Shown: positions 1 to 8,080, counted from the first letter of the stretch. The stretch: 64,000 nt of DNA from Streptomyces violaceusniger Tu 4113 (GCF_000147815.2 NC_015957.1:8680001-8744000); one strand, 5' to 3'. The notes: generated by a model not told the origin, from the letters alone. A program made the numbers and translations.

Positions 1-416
1 CGAAACGTCGTGCCGTCGATGCTGATCCAGGTTGCGCGGACGCTGCCGCCGCCCTGGACGCGCAGCCGCACCAGGCCCTTCGGGTCGATGTCGAGCTGGA
101 GGGCGCGGCGCGCCGCGTCGGAGGCGACGTCAACCGTCCGCGGAGCCTCGGGCCAGTACCCCTCGGGCAGCAGGGCAATCAACTGCTCGTCGGTGGCACG
201 GCTGCTGGCCAGTCCGATTCGGCCGCAGAACTCCGTCGTGTCCCAGGGGTTGGCGCGGAACTGTGGTGGCTGCTCCTCGTCGGGGACAGTGGTGTCGCCG
301 GTGAGCGGGAGGTCCCGCCATTCCGGGTACGGGGCGCGGCGGGCGCGCTCCAGCGTGGCGACCCGCCTTTCCAACCTGGCCAGTGGGCGGCCGAGGGTGG
401 CGATCGTGTCCGGCAT
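1..416 (-). CDS. Phage tail-associated protein, partial (runs off the left edge)
   Basis: An open minus-strand frame starts at the ATG at 416 and runs off the window after about 138 codons, so the C-terminus is not seen. The N-terminus (about residues 8 to 28) is rich in Leu, Arg and Ala with heptad spacing, which suggests a short coiled coil. The rest is a mixed beta-type sequence with regular Asp, Gly and Trp. Its start codon abuts the TAG stop (417-419) of the upstream Gp37-like tail fragment, so the two were a phage-style unit. The role as a tail or minor tail protein is inferred from that neighbour; I do not recognise a specific family. Confidence 0.55.
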   Translation of the reverse strand, partial: MPDTIATLGRPLARLERRVATLERARRAPYPEWRDLPLTGDTTVPDEEQPPQFRANPWDTTEFCGRIGLASSRATDEQLIALLPEGYWPEAPRTVDVASDAARRALQLDIDPKGLVRLRVQGGGSVRATWISIDGTTF

Positions 417-785
417 CTAGAGCTCCTCTCCCTCGCCCGCCTCGGCGCCCGCCTCGTCCTCGGGCTTGTTGGTGCGCTCCAGCTTCAGCGTCACGCGTTC
501 GGCGGTCTCGCCTTCGCCGGGCCGGACCGTCCACCCCACGATCCGGCACCAGCCGTCGAACTCGGTGTGGGGCTCGAACAGGCGGACCCGTACGTCGTCC
601 CCGATGCGCAGCGCGTGGACCGGAGCTGCCGGGTGATCGATGATCTCCAGCTTGGTCAGGGGGGAAGGACCTGGCGGGCCAGCCGCTCGCGGCGGGTCCG
701 CTGCTTCAGCTTGGCCTCGTTCTTCTCGCTGGTCTCCAGCCGGTACTCCAGGCGCAGGCGGCCGTTGCGTACGCCGTCCACTCGA
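417..785 (-). pseudogene. Gp37-like phage tail protein, 3' remnant with a frameshift
   Basis: The last 80 or so codons read as the C-terminus of a siphovirus Gp37-like tail protein: a beta-rich stretch ending in an acidic tail (EDEAGAEAGEGEEL). Upstream, the homologous frame (LRLEYRLETSEKNEAK, then ERLARQVLPP) runs into TGA at about 660. One extra C in the C6 run at 661-666 would restore continuity into LTKLEIIDHPAAPVH, so I read this as a single-base deletion. The 5' part of the gene ends abruptly near 785, where unrelated sequence in the opposite orientation begins. The gene is therefore truncated as well as frameshifted. Confidence 0.6.
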
Positions 786-1326
786 TACGGGAAGCAATGT
801 AGTCATCGCCGTCGTGGCGGCGATAAGTCTGCTCTTCGCTGGAGTTGGCGCCTTTTTGCAGTGGATGGCGACCAGGGATCAACTGTCGCAGAGCATCGAA
901 GCACGAGAGGAACGCAAGAAGGAAGAAGCAGCCCTTTTCGATGTGCGGTCCAAGGCCGGCAAGCTCTATCTCATGAACTATTCGCGCCACACTGTCCGAA
1001 GCGTAGAGGTGTACATGCACCACCTTGAAACAAAGAAGCGCATACTGTTTCCAGTGAGTAACGTCGGGCCCTGCAAGGCGGTGGTCTATAGCTTTCGATA
1101 TTCTCCGAAAGGGAAGCCAGCGCCGGCCCACTTGTCGATGCACCAGGTGGCTTACAGGGACTGGGAAGGACGCGATTGGGCGACCGGAGGAGGGCTACCG
1201 CTTACGAACATCGATAACGAATACCGAAACAAGATGCGCGGCAAATCTGTGATTTTTACAGACTGGCAAAAGCTGTTGGATTGGCCGCGGAAAGAGTCTG
1301 AGATCAGTGACTGCGCGGGACGCTAA
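781..1326 (+). CDS. Membrane-anchored hypothetical protein, possibly 5'-truncated
   Basis: The frame encodes one hydrophobic segment (about VVIAVVAAISLLFAGVGAF), then a charged helix rich in Glu, Arg and Lys. A soluble domain of about 130 residues follows, with several Tyr, Trp and aromatic-basic patches. I do not recognise the family. The open frame continues upstream across the junction with the antisense phage gene, so no convincing native start or ribosome site is visible. GTG at 814 is possible but would cut into the membrane segment. The DNA from about 830 to 1320 is clearly less GC-rich than its surroundings, which suggests recent transfer. The gene may be an N-terminally broken survivor. 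Confidence 0.5.
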   Translation, partial: LDTGSNVVIAVVAAISLLFAGVGAFLQWMATRDQLSQSIEAREERKKEEAALFDVRSKAGKLYLMNYSRHTVRSVEVYMHHLETKKRILFPVSNVGPCKAVVYSFRYSPKGKPAPAHLSMHQVAYRDWEGRDWATGGGLPLTNIDNEYRNKMRGKSVIFTDWQKLLDWPRKESEISDCAGR

Positions 1327-1474
1327 AGCCCAGCCATGCTTGGACCACAGAGCAGGACGGCGTTGGCCAACTCCAAGCAGACTATGCCCAGCATCTATCT
1401 ATGCGCCCGTTGCGGAGATACACAGTCCCTCATTTCCCCACGGCGACCTGGAGTCGAGGAGCCTAGCTGTGGTG

Positions 1475-1494
1475 TCTCATGAGGTTGGTTCCAC
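1475..1494 (+). repeat. Left arm of a 20-bp inverted repeat (partner 2380-2399)
   Basis: The 20 bases here match the reverse complement of 2380-2399 at 19 of 20 positions (core TCATGAGGTTGGT). The two arms enclose about 925 bp that holds a transposase relic and a small secreted-protein gene. A C-terminal reading frame on the minus strand ends at 1477-1479, inside this arm, as is common at insertion-sequence ends. Confidence 0.55.
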
Positions 1495-1720
1495 GAAGTC
1501 CTCGATCGTGAGCTGCTGCGGGTTGAGTGGTTCCGGCGGCTGGCCGAAGACAATCCGGTAGTCGCTGCCGAGGTCCGACTGATCGGCGGTCGGCCTCCGA
1601 GCGCGGCATGCGGCCGCTCGTGGTGTACCGCTTGACACCAGTCCGGCTTCTCGCCTCTGCGGGCTTGGGCGCAACCGGCATGGATCGGGGCCCCATCTTC
1701 GTCCCGGAGCATACTCACGA
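1477..1720 (-). pseudogene. Transposase C-terminal remnant (IS3/IS481-type integrase core)
   Basis: In one minus-strand frame, around 1580-1660, the translation contains HERPHAALGGRPPIS. This resembles the conserved end of IS3/IS481 DDE transposases (pattern NxxRPHxALGGxxP). The neighbouring frame carries another plausible end, with LNPQQLTIEDFVEPTS stopping at 1477. No single frame joins them, so the region appears to be a frameshifted and deleted transposase tail. It reads towards the left inverted-repeat arm at 1475-1494. The remaining sequence between 1330 and 1475 shows nothing I can name. Confidence 0.4.
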
Positions 1721-1933
1721 CGGCTGTCTGCGCCCCAGGTCAGGGGCAGGGGCGTCCCGGGACGTCCCAATTTGGCTGCTATGCCTGGCGACGGCGGCGA
1801 ATTACCTGGACGCTTCTGCCTGAGCCGATCACCGTCGGCGTCCATCAGGGCCCGAAGGCGAATTGGATCGAGCTCGCCTGGCCGTGCACGCGCACAGCGC
1901 GGAAACGGCGAGCCTACCCTGTAAGGGAGAATC

Positions 1934-2242
1934 ATGCGCATTCGTCATGTCCTCGCAACCACTGCCGTTGGCGCCGCGCTTTCATTCGGCGCTTTGGCCG
2001 TGCCGGCCCAGGCCGCTGCCATAGACGCTGACGTCGCGACGACCGCAGCGCCCAGCAATACGGATCAGACAGAGGGTGAGGCCAGCATTCAGTCGGCCTA
2101 TCACTTCTGGGCCAGCTATTACAGCTTGGCCGACTGCACGGCTGCCGGTTACCACGTCATCCAGTCAAACCCCTCGCGCTACCTCAAGGCAACGTGCTCC
2201 CATGGGTCAAACGGCAAGTACAACCTCTACATCTTGATCTGA
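1934..2242 (+). CDS. Small secreted protein with one Cys pair
   Basis: The product has 102 residues. It begins with a typical Sec signal peptide: a basic start (MRIRH), a hydrophobic core and a VPAQA cleavage motif near residue 28. The mature part is Ser/Tyr-rich and ends in a compact domain with two Cys (in SLADCTAAGY and LKATCSHG), likely one disulfide. The start is supported by AGGGAG a few bases upstream. A strong stem-loop lies just downstream. Many Streptomyces encode such orphan extracellular peptides; the function is unknown. It lies between the arms of the 1475/2380 inverted repeat, so it may have been carried or captured by an insertion sequence. Confidence 0.75.
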   Translation: MRIRHVLATTAVGAALSFGALAVPAQAAAIDADVATTAAPSNTDQTEGEASIQSAYHFWASYYSLADCTAAGYHVIQSNPSRYLKATCSHGSNGKYNLYILI

Positions 2243-2291
2243 CTCCGCTGGAATCTCAGCTCCGTATGTCACTGAGGCTGAGGAAGGGGGC

Positions 2292-2315
2292 CCCCGCGCT
2301 CGATTGAGCGCGGGG
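2292..2315 (+). terminator. Stem-loop terminator after the secreted-protein gene
   Basis: CCCCGCGCTC and GAGCGCGGGG form a perfect 10-bp stem with a GATT loop, 50 bases after the stop codon. Only a weak pyrimidine tail (CTTCT) follows. Confidence 0.7.
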
Positions 2316-2349
2316 CTTCTGCGCGCTGTGTCCCGGCCGCCCAACGACT

Positions 2350-2388
2350 GTGGCCGTGGCCGTGGCCGTGGTCGTGGTCGTGGCACCA
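2350..2388. repeat. Hexanucleotide repeat (GTGGCC/GTGGTC)
   Basis: About six tandem copies of a 6-bp unit, drifting from GTGGCC to GTGGTC, lie directly beside the right arm of the 20-bp inverted repeat. Confidence 0.8.
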
Positions 2389-2399
2389 ACCTCATGAGA
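2380..2399 (-). repeat. Right arm of the 20-bp inverted repeat (partner 1475-1494)
   Basis: This is the reverse complement of 1475-1494 with one mismatch. It probably marks the far end of a decayed insertion sequence. Confidence 0.55.
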
Positions 2400-2435
2400 T
2401 GGCACACCTAAGGGCTGTCCCGCAATCGGCCTTTG

Positions 2436-2522
2436 GCTTCGATCGACTGCAGGGCCGCGGGCTATCGGGCGCGCCTCAATCGCGAGGGCGGCAGTTCCAA
2501 GGAGCTCCGGCACTGTGTGTGA
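2436..2522 (+). pseudogene. Possible fragment of a second small secreted Cys protein
   Basis: One plus frame reads SIDCRAAGYRARLNREGG and ends about ten residues later in HCV before a TGA. The spacing resembles the C-terminal pattern of the gene at 1934-2242 (DCTAAGYHVIQSN, then a second Cys). No start codon or signal peptide is visible upstream. The similarity is short, so this may be chance. Otherwise 2243-2604 holds only the terminator, the hexamer repeat and the inverted-repeat arm. Confidence 0.2.
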
Positions 2523-2604
2523 GCGATTGCGTACTCTACGGGATCGAGGGCCTGCCTGTGCGGGAGGTATGAGGTAGTTACGCAGAGCGGTGGGGCCTGG
2601 TGTC

Positions 2605-3243
2605 TCAGGCGCCGTGGGTCCCCGGCGCGCCGTATCGGGCGAGCATGGTCAGCACCGCTTGGTCGACCGCGTTGGTGATGGCGGTGTCGTCGGGCTCCCA
2701 GCGTGCGAGCAGCATCCGCGGCCAGAACACGTAGTTGGAGATCATCCCGAGGAATTGGGTCGCCGCCATCTCCGCATCGTCGAGCCGGGCTGTACCAGCG
2801 GCGTTCTCCGCTGCCAGGTAGCGGCGGACCGATTCGAAGTAGGGCATCTTGCCGAGCTTGAACTGGGTCTCGCCGAGCTCGGGGAAGCGCGGTACCTCGG
2901 CGATGACGATGCGGAAGAGGGCGGCCATGCCGGGCTGGGTGAGAAGGGCCACGTATCGGCGTCCGATGGTCTCAAGCCCTGCGCAGAGGTTCCCTGGCTC
3001 GGGGAGGGGCGCCTCCCCGTCGTCAAGCTTCCAGTATTCGGTGACGATCGCCTCGAACAGGGCCGCCTTGGTGGTGAACTGCTTGAACAGAGTCGCCCTC
3101 GACACTCCGGCCGCCTCCGCGATGCGGGCCAGCGAGGTGCCGTCGTAGCCGGAGTCGAGGAACAGCTTCGTCGCTGCCTCGATGATGGACGTCCGCTTCT
3201 GCGCTGCCACGCGCCGGTGGTATTCCGAAGGCTGTGCCGTCAT
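2605..3243 (-). CDS. TetR-family transcriptional regulator
   Basis: The product has about 212 residues. Its N-terminal TetR helix-turn-helix (IIEAATKLFLDSGYDGTSL, then AAGVSRATLFKQF) is followed by an all-helical ligand-binding domain. I chose the ATG at 3243, preceded by GGAGGG, because a start further upstream would place codons inside the operator at 3269-3290. The gene is divergent from an SDR dehydrogenase, and two related palindromes sit between them. The expected logic is autorepression plus repression of the SDR, lifted by a small lipophilic ligand. That is family knowledge; the ligand is not predictable. Confidence 0.9.
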   Translation of the reverse strand: MTAQPSEYHRRVAAQKRTSIIEAATKLFLDSGYDGTSLARIAEAAGVSRATLFKQFTTKAALFEAIVTEYWKLDDGEAPLPEPGNLCAGLETIGRRYVALLTQPGMAALFRIVIAEVPRFPELGETQFKLGKMPYFESVRRYLAAENAAGTARLDDAEMAATQFLGMISNYVFWPRMLLARWEPDDTAITNAVDQAVLTMLARYGAPGTHGA

Positions 3244-3268
3244 GCCCTCCAGTATGCCCCTCACTGCG

Positions 3269-3290
3269 AGGTGAGTCACTTGACTCACCT
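3269..3290. promoter_or_regulatory. TetR operator, proximal to the regulator
   Basis: AGGTGAGTCA and TGACTCACCT form a perfect 10-bp inverted repeat with a 2-bp spacer (CT), 26 bases upstream of the regulator start. Confidence 0.7.
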
Positions 3291-3317
3291 CTAGTCCTGC
3301 TCCTACCTTGAGAAGGG

Positions 3318-3339
3318 TGGTGAGTCACTCGGCTCACCA
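3318..3339. promoter_or_regulatory. TetR operator, proximal to the SDR gene
   Basis: TGGTGAGTCA, CT, CGGCTCACCA. The left half matches the first operator closely and the right half is degenerate. The centres of the two sites are about 49 bp apart. It lies about 27 bases before the SDR start. Confidence 0.65.
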
Positions 3340-3365
3340 TCAATGTGAGCCTGGAAGGATGCATC

Positions 3366-4154
3366 ATGGGACGCTTTGAGGGTCAGACCGTCGTCGTCAC
3401 GGGCGGCAGCGGGGGTATGGGCAGCAGTCATGTGCGGGGCTACCACGCCGAGGGGGCGAACGTCGTCATCGCCGGCCGCGACGACGACGCCGGCCGTGAT
3501 CTCGCTGCTCAGCTCGGTCATCGGGCTCTGTCCGTTCGCCTGGATGTCGCCAGCGAGGACGACTGGGCGGCACTGGTGCGAGAAGTTGAAGGCCACTTCG
3601 GGCCGGTCACCATCCTGGTGAACAACGCGGGAGTCCAGAACCCGGCGGCCCCTATCGAGCACACCGAACTCCGCACCTGGGAGCACACCTTCAGCGTCAA
3701 CGTCACCGGCCAGTTCCTCGGCATCAGGGCCGTGGCTCCGTCGATGCACAGGGGCGGTGGTGGAACCATCGTCAACATCGCCTCGACCATGGCCCACGTC
3801 GGCACCGCCTTCTACGCCCCCTACACCGCCAGCAAGTGGGCCGTGCGCGGGCTGACCAAGACGGCCGCGCTGGAGCTGGGGCGGGACAACATCCGGGTCA
3901 ACTCCATCCACCCCGGCGTCGTCTCCACACCGCTGATCAACGAACCCACCGTCGCAGGCCAGCCGGCCATCGCCGACTTCTACTCGCCCGATCCCTTCGC
4001 CATCCCCCGCCTCGCCGAACCCTCTGACATCACCCGCCTGTTGCTCTTCGTCACCTCCCAGGACGCATCTTTCGCTACGGGCTCGGAATTCGTCCTGGAC
4101 GGGGGCCTGCTGCTCGGCCCTGCACTCCAACCCGAATCCGACATCGCAGCTTGA
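3366..4154 (+). CDS. Short-chain dehydrogenase/reductase (SDR)
   Basis: The product has 262 residues, typical for classical SDRs. The Rossmann nucleotide motif TGGSGGMG is at about residues 12-19, the structural NNAG motif at about 90, and the catalytic Ser and YxxxK (YTASK) at about 140-160. The C-terminal GSEFVLDGG end is also typical. It most resembles 3-alpha/20-beta-hydroxysteroid or cyclohexanol dehydrogenase-like members that use NAD(P)H; the substrate is unknown. The ATG at 3366 has GGAAGG at a good distance. The divergent TetR gene and two operators suggest induction by its substrate or a related compound. Confidence 0.9.
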   Translation: MGRFEGQTVVVTGGSGGMGSSHVRGYHAEGANVVIAGRDDDAGRDLAAQLGHRALSVRLDVASEDDWAALVREVEGHFGPVTILVNNAGVQNPAAPIEHTELRTWEHTFSVNVTGQFLGIRAVAPSMHRGGGGTIVNIASTMAHVGTAFYAPYTASKWAVRGLTKTAALELGRDNIRVNSIHPGVVSTPLINEPTVAGQPAIADFYSPDPFAIPRLAEPSDITRLLLFVTSQDASFATGSEFVLDGGLLLGPALQPESDIAA

Positions 4155-4239
4155 GCTGGCATTGCAGTACGGAGCGTGCAGTCGCGGGCGCCCATCTTGT
4201 GCAAGGCGAAGCGATCTTGCCTTGCGATGATGACGGGCT

Positions 4240-4827
4240 GTGGCAGTTGTGATCACGGCGTCCGAGCCGTCCTGGATAGCTCCATTCACTGGGCTGAGCC
4301 CGCGCTGCTTCGGCAGGTTGGTGGCCGCGTTGCGACGGGAGGGCGCGGATGCAGTGCGGCGGGGCCGTCCGTGGAGTCTGCCGCTGGAAGACCGCGTACT
4401 GCTCGTGACAACGTACTGGCGCACAAACTTGACGATGCGCCAGCTTGCCCCGCTCTTCGGCATCTCGAAGTCCGCGGCCGACCGCATCATTGACCACCTC
4501 GGCCCTCGGCTCGCGCTCCAGCCTCGTCGGCGGTTCCGCAAGGACACCGTGCTCATCGTGGACGGCACCCTGGTGCCTGCCCATCAGGTCGTGATCGACG
4601 CCGTCACCCGCTTGGTCGTCGTGGTCGGCCGACCGCTGCCCGGCAATCGTCATGACTCCCGCGGCTGGGAGGAATCCGGCGCCAAGGCCGCCGTGGGCAC
4701 CACCACTACGATCGCCGATGGCGGCTACCAGGGCACCGGACTGGTGATCCCCCACCGGCGACCGGCCGGGCAAGCCGAACTCCCGGCCTGGAGTTCGTAC
4801 TTAGGCCCGGCCCCCGCCTCCCGCTGA
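4240..4827 (+). pseudogene. IS5-family transposase, internally deleted and 3'-truncated
   Basis: The frame from GTG 4240 matches the common Streptomyces IS5-type transposase: an N-terminal region through GRPWSLPLEDRVLL, a helix-turn-helix (MRQLAPLFGISKSAADRI), then the first catalytic Asp in LIVDGTL. From memory of the family, about 16 to 20 residues normally follow (an RDH/NYRYST block) before HQVVIDA. They are missing here without loss of frame. The second Asp (IADGGY) is present. The protein then runs out shortly after GQAELPAW, losing the C-terminal catalytic Glu (RVEHTFARM region). It should be inactive. Confidence 0.8.
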
Positions 4828-4858
4828 CGGCCACCCTCGCGCCGCTCACGGCGACCAG

Positions 4859-4890
4859 ACTCGCACCACGCCTCCCAGCGTGGTGCGAGT
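4859..4890. terminator. 12-bp perfect stem-loop downstream of the IS5 remnant
   Basis: ACTCGCACCACG and CGTGGTGCGAGT are perfectly complementary with an 8-base loop. It could be a terminator between the transposase remnant and the convergent gene at 5052-5567, or a relic of the missing transposase region. No T-run is present. The rest of 4828-5051 shows nothing else. Confidence 0.45.
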
Positions 4891-5051
4891 TCGGCGGCCA
4901 GTTCGCCGAGATGCTGGCGTGACAGCCCGCAAAAGACAGGATGGGGACATGACCTCGCGGGCCAGGTTGATCTTCATACCCCAGGCAACTCGCGCGGTCT
5001 CCCCTTTGTCCCCGGCCGAGGTGCGGGCGGCAGCGGGAGGGTGCCTCCCAT

Positions 5052-5567
5052 TCAGCCGCGCGTGCGGGCCCGTCGAAAGAGTTCGGCGACCACTGGCTTC
5101 ATTGCGTACTGGGACGGGTCGCCCTCCCACCAGTAGAAGGGGTAGTTGCGCTGGGACTCGCGGTACGGCTTGGCAATGCCGTTGAGCGATCCGGCCAGGG
5201 AGCTGCGCTTCGTGAAGCGTCCTTCGCTGTGCTCGCAGATCTCGTCGGCGTCGAGGAGCTGGCCAGGGCGGTCCATCAGGAAGTCCAGGAAGAACCGCAC
5301 ATTGGGCGTCACTGAGTGGTAAAGCGTCTCGGCCCTCTCAAGGTCGTTCGACAAGTCCCATTCCTTGCCGTCCCGGCCGCCCCCTGAGCTTTTATCCCAC
5401 ATCGGGTGGCCGTCGCTGAGCTGCAAGGACTTGGGGGCGGGCCCCGCTGCTGGCGGGCTGGTTTCCTGGCGGTTGCGGAGTTGATTCTGGAGCTGTTCGA
5501 AGATGTCCTCAGCCTGCGGCGGGGACATGCTCAGCGCCATACCGGATTCGAGATTGATAATGATCAA
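5052..5567 (-). CDS. DUF6416-like hypothetical protein
   Basis: The product has about 171 residues. The N-terminal half is polar, with a short helix (PPQAEDIFEQLQNQLRNRQ). The C-terminal half has a conserved-looking domain with RFFLDFLMDRPGQLLDADE and the aromatic YPFYWWEGDP block. This resembles the Streptomyces DUF6416 family; the function is unknown. A winged-helix-like fold would fit, but that is only a guess. The TTG at 5567 is preferred because GAGGAG lies at the right distance; an ATG ten codons in is the alternative. Direct repeats of CATCGCTTC lie upstream. Confidence 0.7.
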   Translation of the reverse strand: MIIINLESGMALSMSPPQAEDIFEQLQNQLRNRQETSPPAAGPAPKSLQLSDGHPMWDKSSGGGRDGKEWDLSNDLERAETLYHSVTPNVRFFLDFLMDRPGQLLDADEICEHSEGRFTKRSSLAGSLNGIAKPYRESQRNYPFYWWEGDPSQYAMKPVVAELFRRARTRG

Positions 5568-5603
5568 GGTGTGTCTCCTCTGGCTTCACCTCCGGCCGAA
5601 GCG

Positions 5604-5642
5604 ACCCGGAAGGGATGCCTAAGCGTTTCATCGCTTCCGGGT
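5604..5642. promoter_or_regulatory. Inverted repeat upstream of the DUF6416-like gene
   Basis: ACCCGGAAG and CTTCCGGGT are perfect 9-base arms 21 bases apart, about 40 bases upstream of the TTG start. They could be a regulator site or a leader hairpin. Confidence 0.35.
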
Positions 5643-5678
5643 GAAGTCAAGAGCCATCCATCGCTTCGACATCGCTTC
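5629..5678 (+). repeat. Three direct copies of CATCGCTTC
   Basis: Exact 9-mers at 5629-5637, 5659-5667 and 5670-5678, with start spacings of 30 and 11 bases. They lie 60 to 110 bases upstream of the DUF6416-like gene. A cooperatively bound activator or repressor would fit, as would relic DNA. Confidence 0.5.
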
Positions 5679-5717
5679 TGCTCCAACACACCTCAAGATC
5701 CGTCGCGGGTCAGCCCG

Positions 5718-7442
5718 TTACCGTCCCGCCAACTGCTTCGGCCCGCTGGCAGACGCGAATCCGAATGGCACAGGCCGCCCGCCGCTGCTCCTCGACGGCT
5801 CTGCGCCTCCACCGGCGTCGCGCTCCGGGTCCTCCTCGTTCTCCGACTCTTCATCCACATCCCCGCGGCGGGCCACTGCCTCCGCCATCCGTGCTGCTGC
5901 CTCCTCCTGGGCCTTCGCGCGGATGCGCTCCACTTCCTCCGCCGCATCCTTGATCGGGTAGCCCGCCTCAACCAGCATCGCCACCGCTGTCTCCAGCGAG
6001 ATGACCCCGGCCCCGTACGCCTGGACTACCTCCTCAAGCACCGCAGCCCGGTCAGTCGGTGTGTGCGGCGCCCACGACAACCGCGCCGGGAGCGAGTCCC
6101 CGCCCGTCCAGCCCTCGGCCCGGCCCGCCTGGTACAGCCGCTGCACCATCTTGAACAGCAACCGGTACTTGTGCTCCCGGGCCAGCCGCATCATGCCCAC
6201 CAGCGCATCCAGAGGCCCGAGCGCCAGCTTCAGCGCGTACCCCGAGGGCACCTCGAGGCGTCCAGCGTCCCCAGCCCGGCCGCCGTGACCCGGCTGTTCG
6301 CCGCGATCCCGTCCAGCAGGTGCTCCACCCGGGAGCGCAGCTCCGCCAACTGTGGCGAGGTGTCCAGCGCGTCCATCCGCCCCGTCTCACCGAGCTGCCA
6401 GACCGCGCCGGCCTGAACCGTCAACTTCTCCGGCTTGCCCGTCGCCCGGTCCACCGGCAACCGCGCCCCGGCCAGCCCGATGATCGGCGTCCCCGTCGTT
6501 GCCGACGCCGCTGAAGCATCCGAGTCGGTGGCCGCCAGCTCATCCAGGCCCTGAAGCACCCGTGCGATCGCGGAGCGGCCCCAGTGCTCCCCGCCATCAG
6601 GAATCGTGTTCGTGATGTGTATGACCGGCAAGAAGTCGATCATCAGATCCAGCCGGTCCAGCTCCGTGCCGTCCGGCCGCACCCGGAAACTGGCCTTGTC
6701 CATCGGCAGCCGGTCCAGCGTCTGCCCCCGCTTGATGTCCTCCAGCAACCACTCCGCGTCCGTCAGGTAGCACGTCATCCTCGACGGACGCCCAGGGTTC
6801 CACGGGTACTGCCGCACCAGGCTCTCGTCGTCCTCGGAAACGGGACCCGAGCTCGTACGTCACCCGCCGCACCCGGGCCTTCAGCCCCGCCTCACGGTCC
6901 TCCGGCAACTCCCACGCCAGGTGCACCCTCGAGGGGAAGTCGGCGTCCTCGTCGTCCCACTGCGGGAAGAAGAACCCCGGATCGTAGACCCTCAGCGTCG
7001 GCCGCTGCTTCTCCGGATTCCACGCCAGCACGTACACGCTGTCACCCAGCAACACGGCCGCGCGCTCCGCCTGTTGGATGCGGAGCGTCAACAGCTCCTT
7101 ATCGGCCCAGGTGCGCAGCCACTCCTGCAGCCCGGCGGCCTCCGTCGCTCCGGGCTTCGGCACCTCGCCCTCGGCGTGCTCCGCGCCCTCCACGGTGACC
7201 TTCTGCTCCGAGCCGAGCAGGTACCCGAGCGCGGTGTCCACGAGCTTCGCGGCGTCGCCCAGCTCCCGCCGCTCGATCCCCGCCTCATCACCCGAGGCCG
7301 CCGCGAGCTGACCGGCTTGGTTGTTGTCGTAAGCCAACAGCACCTTGTACGCGGCCAGCCGCCGCAGTTCCTCCGGCGGCAACCACGTAGCCGCCAGCTC
7401 AGGGAACGACTGGTTCCCCGGCCTGCCGACCTCGGCCATCAC
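5718..7442 (-). pseudogene. Phage portal protein gene broken by two frameshifts
   Basis: Three overlapping minus-strand frames read as one portal-type protein of about 570 residues. The first runs from ATG 7442 through FPELAATWLPPEELRRL and LRVYDPGFFFPQWDDED. The second carries VRQYPWNPGRPSRMTCYLTD and HWGRSAIARVLQGLDEL. The third, in the first frame again, ends with SGYALKLALGPLDALVGMM and a polar tail. An extra base in the GGG at about 6845 shifts the frame, and a missing base at about 6252 shifts it back. Portal proteins form the dodecameric DNA channel of the capsid. With the middle third out of frame the product cannot be functional. No terminase or capsid genes are nearby. Confidence 0.7.
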
Positions 7443-7684
7443 CGGCTTGTAATTCAGCCACGATCACGCATCGATCACGAACTGGCGCAGGCCCACGTCC
7501 ACTCCAAGGAGTCAGCCCCACTCCCCGAGCAACCTTAGCGAGTACCAATTACCGCTATCGCGCAACAGGTGGAGGCCGGGCCACAACTACACCTGGCCAG
7601 CCGACCCGGGGCCTCTCGGACCGCCGCCAGGGTTTGAAGCGGCGAGCACTGGAGATGAAGCGCAGGCCGCCTTCCCGACCCTGC

Positions 7685-8080
7685 TCAGAACCTCGAGAGC
7701 TTCGTACAGGGCCCGCCATTGTGGCAGACCTGGAACCAGACGTCCTTCAGGTCGTACATGTATTTGCCGCCGAGCTGCTGGCTAGTGCCGTTGTCGTTGC
7801 CCCAGACGTAAGTGTCCTGAGCTCCGTTGCTGTTGTTGAACACGATCCTTATGCCAGGGAAGTATCCGTCGTCTTTTACTTTGTCGCTGACTATCATGTT
7901 GTCGATCCAGATTTCGTACGTGTCCCATCCAGGTATGGCCTTGTACCGGTAGCCGTAGACGCTGCCACAGGCCTTGGAAGTGCACCCGGTGTAGTCGGCG
8001 GCGACCGCGGGGGATGCGGCCATGAGGCTGACTGCTGCGGCCACGGGAACAGCGGTCTTCAGGATGCGCGAGATGTTCAT
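7685..8080 (-). CDS. Small secreted protein with two predicted disulfides
   Basis: The product has 131 residues. The Sec signal peptide is MNISRILKTAVPVAAAVSLM followed by AASPAVAA. The mature domain begins near DYTGCTSKACGSVYG and ends with CHNGGPCTKLSRF, giving four Cys and many Tyr, Trp and Asp residues, which suggests a compact beta domain. The ATG at 8080 is supported by AAGGAG. The function is unknown. It stands alone between the broken portal gene and the RibD-like gene and may be genomic-island cargo. The gaps on both sides (7443-7684 and 8117-8200) hold nothing recognisable. Confidence 0.75.
   Translation of the reverse strand: MNISRILKTAVPVAAAVSLMAASPAVAADYTGCTSKACGSVYGYRYKAIPGWDTYEIWIDNMIVSDKVKDDGYFPGIRIVFNNSNGAQDTYVWGNDNGTSQQLGGKYMYDLKDVWFQVCHNGGPCTKLSRF

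Noticed and set aside
655..670. Programmed frameshift as in tail-assembly chaperones
   Set aside because: The reading frames belong to a Gp37-like protein, not to the G/T chaperone pair, and the gene is also truncated 5'.
4880..5185. Plus-strand gene between the IS5 remnant and the DUF6416-like gene
   Set aside because: It has no ribosome site, is rich in Arg, overlaps the better-supported minus-strand gene and shows no family features.
6245..6850. Programmed ribosomal frameshifting in the portal gene
   Set aside because: Portal genes are not known for this. Two separate shifts in opposite directions 590 bases apart, with no slippery site plus structure, fit decay better.
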